Origin: Paracoccus aminovorans
Lineage (GTDB): Bacteria; Pseudomonadota; Alphaproteobacteria; Rhodobacterales; Rhodobacteraceae
Assembly: GCF_001546115.1 (NCBI RefSeq)
Contig: NZ_KQ955208.1
Span: 62,001-126,000, forward strand
Length of the DNA: 64,000 nucleotides
Reading direction: 5' to 3'
This document shows positions 8,394 through 17,302 of this stretch, piece after piece. The translations under genes and the position numbers were made by a program. A model generated the notes under the pieces. That model ran no database searches. It had not been told where the DNA came from and saw only the letters and a list, made by a program, of their open reading frames with translations. Each line of letters opens with the position of its first letter. The stretch's first letter is position 1.

Positions 8394-10943
8394 TTGGCCC
8401 GGCCTGAGCCCCCTCGCATCCGGCGGGCCGTCGGGCTGACCCGGGCCGGCATGTGGTGGGAGGCGCTGGCCGGCGCCTTCTGGCCCTTGGCGGTCTTGGC
8501 GGCGCTGGTGCTGGCGGCACTGGCTTTCGGGCTGGCCGAGCTGCTGTCGCCGCGCGGATTGCTGTTGGGGTTCGGCGTCTCGGTCCTGGCCGTGGTGCTG
8601 GCGGCCGGCTGGGGTCTGCGGCGGTTCCGGCGCCCTTCGGCCGAGGCGGCGCGGGCGCGGGTGGACCGGCTGCTGCCGGGGCGGCCGCTGTCGGCCCTGC
8701 GCGACAGGGTGGCGGTCGGCAAGGGCGATGCCGGATCGGCGGCGCTGTGGCAGGCGCATCTGGCGCGGATGCAGGCCGCGGCCGCGGCCGCGCGCGCCGT
8801 GGTGCCGGATGCGCGGCTGCGCTGGCGCGATCCGGTGGGGTTGCGGCTGGTCGCGCTGGTGGCGCTGGTCATGGCGCTGGTCTTTGCGCCGCCCGGGCAG
8901 CTGGGCCAGGGGCTGGCGGCGCTGGGGGCGAGCTTCCGCCCGGCGCCCGAGGCGCGCGAGGTCGCGGGCGGCCCCTCCTGGGAGGGCTGGGCCGAGCCTC
9001 CGGCCTATACCCGGCGGCCGACGCTTTACCTGAACGCCCTGCCCGAGGGCCAGGTGCTGGAACTGCCCAAGGGCAGCAAGCTGAGTTTCCGGCTTTACGG
9101 CGAGGGCGCTGCGGTCACCCAGGACATCGGCACGGCGGTCGCGGGCGGCGAGCCCTCGGCGCCCGGTTTCATGGCCGAGCATGACGGCGTGATCGCGGTC
9201 GCGGATCGCCGGTTCAAGGTCACCGTCCTGCCCGATGCCGCGCCGCTGGTGGCGCCGGGCAAGGTGCCCGAGCGCCGCGCCGACGGCAAGCTGGTGCAGG
9301 ATTTCACCGCCAGCGACGACAATGGCGTCGCCGGTGGCGAGGCGCTGATCGCGCTGGACCTTTCTGCCGTGGACCGCCGGTATGGCCTCGCTGCCGAACC
9401 CGAGCCGCGCGAGGATGTCGTGGTCGAGCTGCCGCTGCCGGCCAGCGGCTCGCGCCAGCAGATCCGCGACCGGCTGAGCGCCGACCTGTCGCGCCATCCC
9501 TGGGCCAACCTGCCGGTCACCGTCACCCTGCGGGCCGAGGACGGCATCGGCCAGCAGGGCGTCTCGGCGCCCTTGCGCATGGTGCTGCCGGGGCGGCGCT
9601 TCTTCGACCCGCTGGCGGCGGCGCTGATCGAGGCACGCCGCGACCTTCTGTGGTCGCGCGGCAATGCCGGGGCCGCCGCGCAGATGCTGCGCGCGGCCAG
9701 CTGGCAGCCCGAGGGCTTCATGGAGGAGGATCTCTACAACGGCCTGCGCGGCGCCATCGCCACGCTGGAATCCGGCCCCCTGACCGAAGAGGCGCGGGGC
9801 AAGCTGGCGCAGGTGCTGTGGGATGCCGCCGTGGCGCTGGAGGATGGCGGGCTGGCCGATGCGCTGGAGCGGATGAGCCAGGCGCAGGAGCGGTTGTCCG
9901 AGGCGATCCGCAACGGCGCCAGCCCCGACGAGGTGCAGCGCCTGATGGACGAGCTGAAGGAAGCCACCGATCAGTATCTCGACATGCTGGCGCAGCAACA
10001 GGGCGAGGATCCGGCCGAGCGTTTCGACCGCTCGCCGCAGCAGGACCGCCAGCAGATCAGCGGCGACCAGATCCAGCAGATGATGGACGAGATCCAGCGC
10101 CTGATGAACGAGGGTCGCATGGCCGAGGCGCAGGAGCTGCTGGAGCAGTTCAACCGCATGATGCAGAACCTGAAGGTGACGACATCGCAGGACGGCTCGG
10201 GCGTGCGGCAGCGGCCGATGGACCGGCTGGCCCAGACCCTGCGCGACCAGCAGAAGCTGGCCGACGAGGCCATGCGGGGGATGCAGGACCAATACGGCCA
10301 ATGGCAGCCCGGCCAGCCCGAACAGGGCCAGGGCGGAGAGGGCCAGGAAAGCGAGCAGCAGGGCACCGGGCAGGGGGACCAGCAGGGCCAGAGCCTGGCC
10401 GACCGCCAGCGCGCCCTGCGCGAGGACCTGGGCCGGCAGCGCGGCCTGCTGCCCGGTCGCGGCACGCCGCAGGGCGATGCGGCGCGGCGCCAGCTCGACG
10501 AGGCCGGCCGCGCCATGGAAGAGGCCGAGCAGGCGCTGCGCGACGGCGATGCCGCCGGCGCCATGGAGCGGCAGGCCCAGGCGATCCAGTCCATGCGCGA
10601 GGGCATGCGGGCGCTGGGCGAGATGACGGCGCAGAACCAGCCGGGCCAGGAGGGCGCGCCGCAGCAGGGCGGGCAGGAGGGCGGGCCCGAGGGACCCTCG
10701 GGCGACACGCGCGGCCAGCGCGGTCTTGCGCAGCCCTATGACCGCCAGCCGCAGACCGATCCCCTGGGCCGGGCGCTTTCGGGCGACGGCAGCGCCATCG
10801 CCAGCGGCGATCCGCTGGCCGAGGGGCCCGACCCGTCGCGCAAGGCGCGCGAGTTGCAGGACGAGATCCGCCGCCGCTCGGGCGAGCGCGAGCGGCCGCG
10901 GGACGAGCGCGACTACCTGGGCCGGCTGCTGGAGAACTTCTGA
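8394..10943 (+). CDS. DUF4175 / TIGR02302-type membrane protein with low-complexity Gln-rich tail
   Basis: About 849 residues from the TTG at 8394, chosen because AGAGGGGGCG precedes it; an ATG further in would give a product about 20 residues shorter. Two membrane helices lie in the first 70 residues (FWPLAVLAALVLAALAFGL; LLLGFGVSVLAVVLAAG) and a third near residue 150. A beta-rich periplasmic region follows, then a long helical, Gln/Gly-rich low-complexity segment. This matches an alphaproteobacterial family usually found beside lysA. Its function is unknown; the architecture suggests an envelope protein. Confidence 0.8.
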   Translation: MARPEPPRIRRAVGLTRAGMWWEALAGAFWPLAVLAALVLAALAFGLAELLSPRGLLLGFGVSVLAVVLAAGWGLRRFRRPSAEAARARVDRLLPGRPLSALRDRVAVGKGDAGSAALWQAHLARMQAAAAAARAVVPDARLRWRDPVGLRLVALVALVMALVFAPPGQLGQGLAALGASFRPAPEAREVAGGPSWEGWAEPPAYTRRPTLYLNALPEGQVLELPKGSKLSFRLYGEGAAVTQDIGTAVAGGEPSAPGFMAEHDGVIAVADRRFKVTVLPDAAPLVAPGKVPERRADGKLVQDFTASDDNGVAGGEALIALDLSAVDRRYGLAAEPEPREDVVVELPLPASGSRQQIRDRLSADLSRHPWANLPVTVTLRAEDGIGQQGVSAPLRMVLPGRRFFDPLAAALIEARRDLLWSRGNAGAAAQMLRAASWQPEGFMEEDLYNGLRGAIATLESGPLTEEARGKLAQVLWDAAVALEDGGLADALERMSQAQERLSEAIRNGASPDEVQRLMDELKEATDQYLDMLAQQQGEDPAERFDRSPQQDRQQISGDQIQQMMDEIQRLMNEGRMAEAQELLEQFNRMMQNLKVTTSQDGSGVRQRPMDRLAQTLRDQQKLADEAMRGMQDQYGQWQPGQPEQGQGGEGQESEQQGTGQGDQQGQSLADRQRALREDLGRQRGLLPGRGTPQGDAARRQLDEAGRAMEEAEQALRDGDAAGAMERQAQAIQSMREGMRALGEMTAQNQPGQEGAPQQGGQEGGPEGPSGDTRGQRGLAQPYDRQPQTDPLGRALSGDGSAIASGDPLAEGPDPSRKARELQDEIRRRSGERERPRDERDYLGRLLENF

Positions 10944-10946
10944 GCC

Positions 10947-11792
10947 TCAGTCGCCCAGGATGCGGTCGGAGAGCCAGAGCCGGCCGCGGTCGATGCCCTG
11001 CCGCCATTCGGCCAGCGTGGCGCCGCCCCGGTCGGCCGGAATCTGCGGTGCCAGCGCATAGACCGCGACCAGCCCCAGGGCCAGCATCGCCGCAAGTCCG
11101 AAGCCCGCGCCATAGCCCGAGCGCCGCCGCTCCGGCGGCAGCAGCACCGGCACGGGCGCGGCCGGGGCGTGTTCGTCGGGCGCGGCGGGGCGCAGCGCGG
11201 TGCGGGCTGACTCGAGCGCGGGTTCCGGCGCCGGCGAGGGCTCGGGCAGCGGCGCGGCGGGACGGGTCAGGGTCGCGGCAAGCTCGGCCGCATCGGGCAG
11301 GGCGGGCAGCACCGGCTCGGGCGGGTCTGGTTGCGCGGGCGCTGCCGCGGGCTCGGCGGCTTGCGCCCGGGGCTGCGGCTCGGCCGGCGCGGGCTCCGGC
11401 GGCATCTCGGGCACGGTCAGCGTGGTGGCCGGCCAGTCGATCTGCGGCGCGGGTTCCTGTGCCTCGGCGGCCGGTTCCGTCGCGGGAATGTGATCGGCCG
11501 GGGTTGCGGCGGGTTCGGGCGTCTCGCCCTTGCGGACCCGCAATTCGCGGGCGGCTTCCTCGCGCAGGATGGACAGCACCGACTCGTCCAGCGCGCGGTT
11601 CAGCACCGGGCGGGCCTGCGGGTCGAAGCCGGGCTCGGGCGCCGCGGCCACGGGTTCCGGCGCGGATTTTTCAGGCCCTTCCTGGTGCCAGACATGGCCG
11701 CAGGCCGAGCATTCGACCTCGCGCCCGGCCGGCGGGATGGCGGCATCGGCGATCTGGTACTGGGCGGCGCAGCGGGGGCAGGTCAGGCGCAT
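10947..11792 (-). CDS. Zinc-ribbon membrane protein (MJ0042-type N terminus)
   Basis: A 281-residue protein. The N terminus holds a zinc ribbon, CPRC...CSAC, of the MJ0042 type (MRLTCPRCAAQYQI, VECSACGHVW). The middle is a long Pro/Ala/Glu-rich linker of about 150 residues. A single membrane helix (FGLAAMLALGLVAVYALA) lies near residue 240, followed by a short tail with an EWRQGIDRG helix. The start at 11792 is set by the ribbon. It is divergent from ftsE, a common arrangement in Rhodobacteraceae, and convergent with the DUF4175 gene (3-bp gap). Its role is unknown. Confidence 0.8.
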   Translation of the reverse strand: MRLTCPRCAAQYQIADAAIPPAGREVECSACGHVWHQEGPEKSAPEPVAAAPEPGFDPQARPVLNRALDESVLSILREEAARELRVRKGETPEPAATPADHIPATEPAAEAQEPAPQIDWPATTLTVPEMPPEPAPAEPQPRAQAAEPAAAPAQPDPPEPVLPALPDAAELAATLTRPAAPLPEPSPAPEPALESARTALRPAAPDEHAPAAPVPVLLPPERRRSGYGAGFGLAAMLALGLVAVYALAPQIPADRGGATLAEWRQGIDRGRLWLSDRILGD

Positions 11793-11928
11793 GAAATCGT
11801 GTCTCCTGGCATTCGGCCTGGCCCCTGCGGGGCGGCTTTCCATTACGCGGGCGTCTCGCATTCGCCGCGCGACTGTTCTATCAAGCCGGAAACGGCGCGC
11901 CAAGCAGCCGACAGGCAAGGAGTCATCC

Positions 11929-12603
11929 GTGATCGAAATGCAGAACCTGTCCTTCGGCTATAGCGGCAACGATCCGCTGCTGGCCGACCTGTCGCTGACG
12001 CTTCAGCCGGGCTCGTTCCATTTCCTGACCGGCCCCTCGGGCTCGGGCAAGACCAGCTTCCTGCGGCTGTGCTATGCCGAACTGCTGCCGACCGCCGGGC
12101 GCATGACCGCCTTTGGCCAGGACGTGCGCGGCCTGGACCGCGACGGCATCGCCGCGCTGCGCCGGCGCGTCGGCGTGGTGCACCAGGACACGCAGTTCCT
12201 CGATCACCTGCCGGTGGCCGAGAACATCGCCCTGCCGCTGATCGTCTCGGGCGAGCCGGTGGACATGCCGGCGCTGGGCGACCTGTTGTCCTGGGTGCAG
12301 ATGTCGGGCCAGGCCCGCGCCATGCCGCCCGAGCTTTCGGGGGGCGAGCGGCAGCGCGCCGCGCTGGCCCGCGCCGTCATCATGTCGCCCGAACTGATCC
12401 TGGCCGACGAGCCGACGGGCAACCTGGACTGGGAGATGTCGATGCGGCTGCTGCAATTGCTGATCGAGCTGAACCGATCCGGCAAGGCGGTGCTGATCGC
12501 CACCCATGACCTGAACCTGATCCGCGCCGCCAAGCAGCAGGTGCAGGCGCGGGTGCTGCGCATCGCCGGCAAGCGGCTGCAACTGGCGGGGGCCGACCTG
12601 TGA
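11929..12603 (+). CDS. ftsE: Cell-division ATP-binding protein FtsE
   Basis: ATPase subunit of the FtsEX complex that activates peptidoglycan hydrolysis at the septum. The 224-residue product has Walker A GPSGSGKTS, ABC signature LSGGERQR, and Walker B ILADEPTGNLD with an H-loop in ATHD. The start is GTG at 11929, placed by an AAGGAG site 6 bases upstream; the in-frame ATG three codons later is less well placed. The ftsX start overlaps its stop (GTGA). Confidence 0.95.
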   Translation: MIEMQNLSFGYSGNDPLLADLSLTLQPGSFHFLTGPSGSGKTSFLRLCYAELLPTAGRMTAFGQDVRGLDRDGIAALRRRVGVVHQDTQFLDHLPVAENIALPLIVSGEPVDMPALGDLLSWVQMSGQARAMPPELSGGERQRAALARAVIMSPELILADEPTGNLDWEMSMRLLQLLIELNRSGKAVLIATHDLNLIRAAKQQVQARVLRIAGKRLQLAGADL

Positions 12604-13529
12604 AGAAAGCCGATCTGAAATCGCTGGACCTTGCGGCGCTGTGGCGGGGGCTGACCCGGCCGGACCCGGCGGGCCATGACCGCGTCGTGCCGCCAACCGG
12701 CTTCACCGCGCAGCTGACGGTATTCTCGGCCGGTGCCATGGCCTTCCTCGCGGTTTTTGCGCTGGCCCTGGCGCTGGCGACCGGGCGGCTGGCCGATCGC
12801 TGGTCCAGCGAGCTGGCGCAGACCGTGACCGTGCGCATCTCGGCGCCCGAGGACCAGATGGACCAGCAGACCCGCACGGTGATGGAGGTCCTGCAGACCA
12901 CCCCCGGCATCGCCGAATCGCGGCTTCTGCCCGACGACGAGGTGGAGAAGCTGCTGGAACCCTGGTTCGGCCCCGACGTGCCGGTCGAGGCGCTGCCGGT
13001 GCCGCGCCTGATCGAGGTCACCGAGGCCGCCGAGGGTTTCGACGCCGAGGCGCTGCGCCTGCGCCTGCAGGGCGAGGCACCGGGCGCAGTGCTGGACGAC
13101 CACACCCGCTGGCGCGAGCCGCTGGTTTCCGCCGCGAACCGGCTGCGGGCGCTGGGGCTGATCTCGCTGGCGCTGATCGCGGCCGCCTCGGCGGCGATGA
13201 TCACGCTGGCGGCCAAGGCGGCGATGGCCGCGAACGGACAGGTGATCCGGGTGCTGCGGCTGATCGGCGCGCGCGACATCACCATCGCCACCGCCTTCGT
13301 GCGCCGCTTCACCCGCCGCGCCGCCATGGGGGCGGCGGGCGGCACCGTGCTTGGCATGGCCGCGGTCTGGGCGCTGCCGTCGATGGACCAGGCCGGGGGC
13401 TTCCTGACCGGTCTGGGGTTCCAGGGCTGGGGCTGGCTCTGGCCGCTGCTGGTGCCCATTGCCGCGGCCGCCATCGGTTTCGCCGCCACCCGCTGGGCGG
13501 CGTTGAAGATCCTGCGCGAGGTGCGCTGA
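12600..13529 (+). CDS. ftsX: Cell-division permease-like protein FtsX
   Basis: 309 residues, GTG start overlapping the ftsE stop. Topology fits FtsX: cytosolic N terminus, first membrane helix around residues 40-62 (FSAGAMAFLAVFALALALA), a periplasmic domain, then three more helices (LISLALIAAASAAMITLAA; AAMGAAGGTVLGMAAVWAL; LWPLLVPIAAAAIGFAA). It transmits FtsE ATPase cycles to periplasmic amidase activators. The next gene starts immediately at 13530, so ftsE-ftsX-plsC is one operon. Confidence 0.93.
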   Translation: MKKADLKSLDLAALWRGLTRPDPAGHDRVVPPTGFTAQLTVFSAGAMAFLAVFALALALATGRLADRWSSELAQTVTVRISAPEDQMDQQTRTVMEVLQTTPGIAESRLLPDDEVEKLLEPWFGPDVPVEALPVPRLIEVTEAAEGFDAEALRLRLQGEAPGAVLDDHTRWREPLVSAANRLRALGLISLALIAAASAAMITLAAKAAMAANGQVIRVLRLIGARDITIATAFVRRFTRRAAMGAAGGTVLGMAAVWALPSMDQAGGFLTGLGFQGWGWLWPLLVPIAAAAIGFAATRWAALKILREVR

Positions 13530-14306
13530 GTGAGCCATTACCAGCCGCGCCCGCCCTCGATCCTCGACTGGCCGCGCACGCTGGCCTATTACCTCTATAT
13601 CGCGCTGGCGACGCTGGTGCTGGGGCTCTGGGGGCTGCCGCAGGCCCTGCGCGGGACCGAGGCCGCGAACCGCGTCGCCGGGGTCTGGCTCGGTCAGATG
13701 CTGGGCGCGGCCCGCGTCATCCTGGGCCTGCGGGTCGAGGTGCGGGGCACGCCGCCCAGCGGCGACTGCATCGTCGCCGCCAAGCACCAGAGCTTTCTCG
13801 ACATCCTGGCGCTGGCCCAGGCCTGTCCGCGCCGCGCCTTCGTGATGAAGCGCGAGGTGCTGCGCGTGCCGATCATGGGCTGGTTCGCCCGCAAGGTCGG
13901 CTGCATCCCCATCGACCGCGCGCGCGGCAAAGAGGCGCTGAAGCAGATCATCGCCGAGGTCGAGGCCGCCCGCGCCCGCCCCGAGGGGCTGGGCCAGCTA
14001 ATCATCTATCCCGAGGGCACCCGCACCAGGCCCGGCCAGCGCCTGCCCTACAAGCACGGCGCCGGCACCATCCAGCGCGCCACCGGCCTGACCATCCACC
14101 CGGTCGCGGTGAATTGCGGCATGTTCTGGCCCAAGCGCGGCATCCCGATCCGCGGCGGCACCGCGGTGATCGAATTCCTGGAACCGCTGCCGATGGGCGC
14201 ACGCTCCTCGCAGGTCATGGAGCTGCTGGAGGCCCGCATCGAGCCGGCGAGCGACCGCCTCTTCGCCGAGGCGGGGGGCGCGAAGGCACTGGACCGGGCC
14301 GGCTGA
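13530..14306 (+). CDS. plsC: 1-acyl-sn-glycerol-3-phosphate acyltransferase
   Basis: Makes phosphatidate from lysophosphatidate at the inner membrane. The 258-residue product has the HX4D motif in KHQSFLD, an FVMKREV motif II, GCIPIDR, and the motif III YPEGTRTRPG. An N-terminal hydrophobic segment (YLYIALATLVLGLWGL) anchors it. The GTG start directly abuts the ftsX stop. Downstream of its stop the sequence character changes as the IS-containing island begins. Confidence 0.93.
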   Translation: MSHYQPRPPSILDWPRTLAYYLYIALATLVLGLWGLPQALRGTEAANRVAGVWLGQMLGAARVILGLRVEVRGTPPSGDCIVAAKHQSFLDILALAQACPRRAFVMKREVLRVPIMGWFARKVGCIPIDRARGKEALKQIIAEVEAARARPEGLGQLIIYPEGTRTRPGQRLPYKHGAGTIQRATGLTIHPVAVNCGMFWPKRGIPIRGGTAVIEFLEPLPMGARSSQVMELLEARIEPASDRLFAEAGGAKALDRAG

Positions 14307-14473
14307 TCCGTGTGCCTGCGGCGCTCGCAGTTCTGGAGGTGCCGTTTGTGAAGGTCGGCTAAGCAGGACGGAGTGGACGGTCATCGTGCGCGATTTCGTG
14401 GTCGGCTTGTTAAGGTCGCCGTTTTGTCGAACCTGCTGCGCTTATGCCCAGAACTTATCCCCGCCTTGGCCTA

Positions 14474-15324
14474 GGTCATGTTGACAAATGGCGGAGCCAG
14501 AGGCGGATCGACGTGATATCGATGAAGCCAAGGAAGCTTTCGGCGGTCTTGTCGTAGCGGGTGGCGACACGGCGAGCGTTCTTGAGCTTGTGGAAGCACC
14601 GCTCGACAAGGTTCCGCAGCCGGTAGAGCCTGCGATCGTCAGCGACACGGAGCCTGCGAGACTTGCGCATCGGGACCCCCGGAAGGATGCTACGCGCCTC
14701 CATGTTTTTGCGAACCTTGTCGGAGTCATAGCCTCGATCGGCCAGCAGGATGCAAGGCTCCGGCAGGTTGTCGTCCATGACCAGATCAAAGCCCAGGTAG
14801 GCCGATGTCTGGCCCGGCGTGATGTCCGACCTCATTGGCAGCCCGGCAGCATTGACGCGCAGGTGGACCTTGGTCGTGAAACCACCTCTTGAGCGGCCAA
14901 AACCCTGTCTTGGAGTCCCCCTTTTGCGCCCGCTGCCTGATGATGGGCGCGGATCACGGGGATGGCGATCATCTGGAGCGCATCCGGCACGATCCGACTT
15001 TCGTTCAGCGCTTCGAGGATCTGCTCCCACAACCCCGCCAGGGTCCAGCGCCGGAACTGGCGGTAGACACTGGACCACTTCCCGAACTCTTCTGGGAGGT
15101 CGCGCCAAGGAGAGCCGGTCCGCGCGATCCAGAAAATCCCATCAAGAACAAGGCGGTGATTTGCGGGCTTGCGCCCGTTCGGGGCGCGCACGGCCAGAAT
15201 GAAGCGCTCATGAAACGCCCATTCCTCGTCCGACATCAGGTCTCGTGCCAAGCTGGTCTCCATTGCAGGTACCAGCTTGAATCACGATCAGGCCACCCTG
15301 TGAATCCCTTTTGTCAACACCACC
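14474..15324 (-). mobile_element. IS5-family (IS427-like) insertion sequence, copy A, probably inactive
   Basis: An 851-bp element with imperfect terminal repeats (GGTCATGTTGACAAATGG at the left; GGTGGTGTTGACAAAAGG reading in from the right), flanked by TA on both sides (14472-14473 and 15325-15326). It is the same length and orientation as copy B and nearly identical in sequence. Two overlapping transposase frames lie on the minus strand, as in the frameshift-type IS427 subgroup. The first catalytic Asp codon is altered. Confidence 0.92.
14476..15263 (-). pseudogene. IS5-family transposase of copy A with altered catalytic residue
   Basis: Two overlapping frames (15263 to 14832, then 15108 to 14476) encode the N-terminal helix-turn-helix/DUF4096-like part and the DDE domain. 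The second and third acidic residues are present (LLADRGYDSD, NLVERCF), but the first motif reads MIAIPVIRAHH instead of the MIDSTVIRAHH of copy B, replacing the catalytic Asp with Ala (codon at 14964-14966). Other substitutions (SAYLGFD, ILPGVPM) also depart from copy B. Unless complemented in trans by copy B it should be unable to catalyse transposition. Confidence 0.8.
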
Positions 15325-15581
15325 TAGGTTTCTTTTTGGGCTTCTTGTATGAGTGAACGTCAACTTCTTCGAAGCCTTTTTTATTGTCTGACCGACAGAA
15401 GAACTTGATGTTGACTTCGAACAGGGCTGACGCCTTCGTCAGAGTCTCAGTCAATCTTGCGCGGTTAAACTTCTCGGCATCTTTGAGGAACATGAGATGG
15501 TACAAGGAAGCCCAAAACAGCGCGGCCCGATGAAATGCAATGTCATCTTCAGGCCCCATAATGGAAAAGCATTCCGTCTTA

Positions 15582-16432
15582 GGTCATGTTGACAAATGGC
15601 GGAGCCAGAGGCGGATCGACGTGATATCGATGAAGCCAAGGAAGCTTTCGGCGGTCTTGTCGTAGCGGGTGGCGACACGGCGAGCGTTCTTGAGCTTGTT
15701 GAAGCACCGCTCGACAAGGTTCCGCAGCCGGTAGAGCCTGCGATCGACAGCGACACGGAGCCTGCGAGACTTGCGCATCGGGACCACCGGCAGGATGCTA
15801 CGCGCCTCCATGGTTTTGCGAACCTTGTCGGAGTCATAGCCGCGATCGGCCAGCAGGATGCAAGGCTCCGGCAGGTTGTCGTCCATGACCAGATCAAAGC
15901 CCAGGTAGTCCGATGTCTGGCCCGGCGTGATGTCCGACCTCATTGGCAGCCCGGCAGCATTGACGCGCAGGTGGACCTTGGTCGTGAAACCACCTCTTGA
16001 ACGGCCAAAACCCTGTCTTGGAGTCCCCCTTTTGCGCCCGCTGCCTGATGATGGGCGCGGATCACGGTGCTGTCGATCATCTGGAGCGCATCCGGCACGA
16101 TCCGACTTTCGTTCAGCGCTTCGAGGATCTGCTCCCACAACCCCGCCAGGGTCCAGCGCCGGAACTGGCGGTAGACACTGGACCACTTCCCGAACTCTTC
16201 TGGGAGGTCGCGCCAAGGAGAGCCGGTCCGCGCGATCCAGAAAATCCCATCAAGAACAAGGCGGTGATTTGCGGGCTTGCGCCCGTTCGGGGCGCGCACG
16301 GCCAGAATGAAGCGCTCATGAAACGCCCATTCCTCGTCCGACATCAGGTCTCGTGCCAAGCTGGTCTCCATTGCAGGTACCAGCTTGAATCACGATCAGG
16401 CCACCCTGTGAATCCCTTTTGTCAACACCACC
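15582..16432 (-). mobile_element. IS5-family (IS427-like) insertion sequence, copy B, apparently intact
   Basis: An 851-bp element with the same terminal repeats as copy A, flanked by TA at 15580-15581 and 16433-16434. It lies in the same orientation as copy A, 257 bp away. The two insertions hit different points of one gene and each carries its own TA duplication, so they are independent events and not a composite transposon that moved as a unit. Confidence 0.93.
15584..16371 (-). CDS. IS5-family transposase of copy B (two frames, likely -1 frameshift)
   Basis: The first frame starts at 16371 and ends at 15940; the second runs from an overlap to 15584. Fusion by a -1 shift, for example at the A4G5 tract (16025-16033), would give a protein of about 260 residues. 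The DDE triad is complete: Asp100 in MIDSTVIRAHH, Asp in LLADRGYDSD, Glu in NLVERCFNKLKN. The N terminus (MSDEEWAFHERF, DGIFWIARTGSPWRDLPEEFG) is typical of the IS427 group. Confidence 0.88.
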
Positions 16433-16821
16433 TAGGTATCACGTAAGCTGCCATGTCTTTGTGGACCATGGAGCAAGCTGATAAGAAAAGCCTCCTGCCC
16501 TTGAGATGGGGCTGTAACAAGTCGCCCAACTCGTCGAAGTCGATGGTTTCCTGATTGGTGGTGCACATTCCCTCCGGGTCTCCATGTGCGGAAATATGGA
16601 GATATCGGTATCGGGACTTGCCAAATTCCTTGACTGCCGCCTTGAACTCTTCGATCGTCCGGACGTACCGATAGAGCGGTTGCTTTTTATGCAATCTCAA
16701 AATTTGCGAGATCACGCCGCCTTCAAATCGGCCGTTACCCTCGTCATCCGGATCCAAGCTCTCGATAATAAACACGTCAGCCTTTGTGCTCAATTTAGCC
16801 TCATGCAGTTGGGACATCAAC

Positions 16822-17098
16822 TCAGCCATCCTGAGTGACTAACTGCTCAAGAAATATGTCGGCAGCCTGGAAGATGCAAACAACGAAAAAGTAGCCGGCC
16901 GTCCGCAAAGGGCTCGGAGCGCTTGTCGCATGCGAGGTGGGATCGTAGTGCTTGACGGCCGGCGCGGCAACAGCGATGCGGGACGAAGCCTTTGGCCTCT
17001 CGCACGGTGTCAACTTGATCCGGCCATAAATCGCCGCGCTTCATAAGGTCATTGATGACCCCCGCCACCAAGGGTCTGTCGGCGCTGTCTTGCTGCAT
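16822..17098 (-). pseudogene. Possible frameshifted partner ORF upstream of the CHAT-like gene
   Basis: Two overlapping frames share this stretch. One starts at ATG 17098 (N terminus QQDSADRPLVAGVINDLMK) and runs to 16847. The other is open at 17013 and ends at 16822, with a hydrophobic C-terminal stretch (AGYFFVVCIFQAADIF), and its stop overlaps the CHAT-like start (ATGGCTGA). A one-base indel near 16990 would join the first half of one to the second half of the other, giving roughly 90 residues. No family was recognised. It could also be a single intact small gene in either frame. Confidence 0.35.
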
Positions 17099-17302
17099 CG
17101 CTATCCCTCACAAGATACCATATAACCCATAGGCCGACCGGGAAACCCGCCGGCTTCCAGCCCTCCGCACCGTTTCTGCCGCGCGGGAACCCGCAGCGCG
17201 GCAAGGTCCCTTTTGACGAAATCCCGCGCGGGGGTCATTGTGCCGCGGCGCCGCGGACCCTACCTTCCACTCCGCCCCAGCGGCCGGAATTCAGGAGGAC
17301 CG

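Larger units (their letters stand above)
14455..16829 (-). pseudogene. CHAT-like (caspase-fold) protease gene interrupted by two IS copies
   Basis: Three pieces lie on the minus strand: 16433-16829 (5' part), 15325-15581 (middle) and 14455-14473 (3' end, stop TAA at 14455-14457). Excising both IS elements with one TA copy each gives 669 bases, an unbroken 222-residue frame. The restored protein has a YRYLHISAHGDPEG segment (candidate catalytic His) and, about 40 residues later, RRLFLSACSM (candidate catalytic Cys), then a GPEDDIAFHRAALFWASLY helix region, the order seen in CHAT/caspase-like proteases. No TPR or other effector region is attached, so a partner would be expected. The start codon overlaps the stop of an upstream ORF by 8 bases. 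As it stands the gene is broken. Confidence 0.72.

Noticed and set aside
8340..10301. 653-codon minus-strand frame opposite the DUF4175 gene
   Set aside because: Shadow of the low-complexity GC-rich gene; no domain or ribosome site.
14474..16432. Composite transposon formed by the two IS copies
   Set aside because: Each copy has its own TA duplication and the flanks join to one continuous gene, so they inserted separately.
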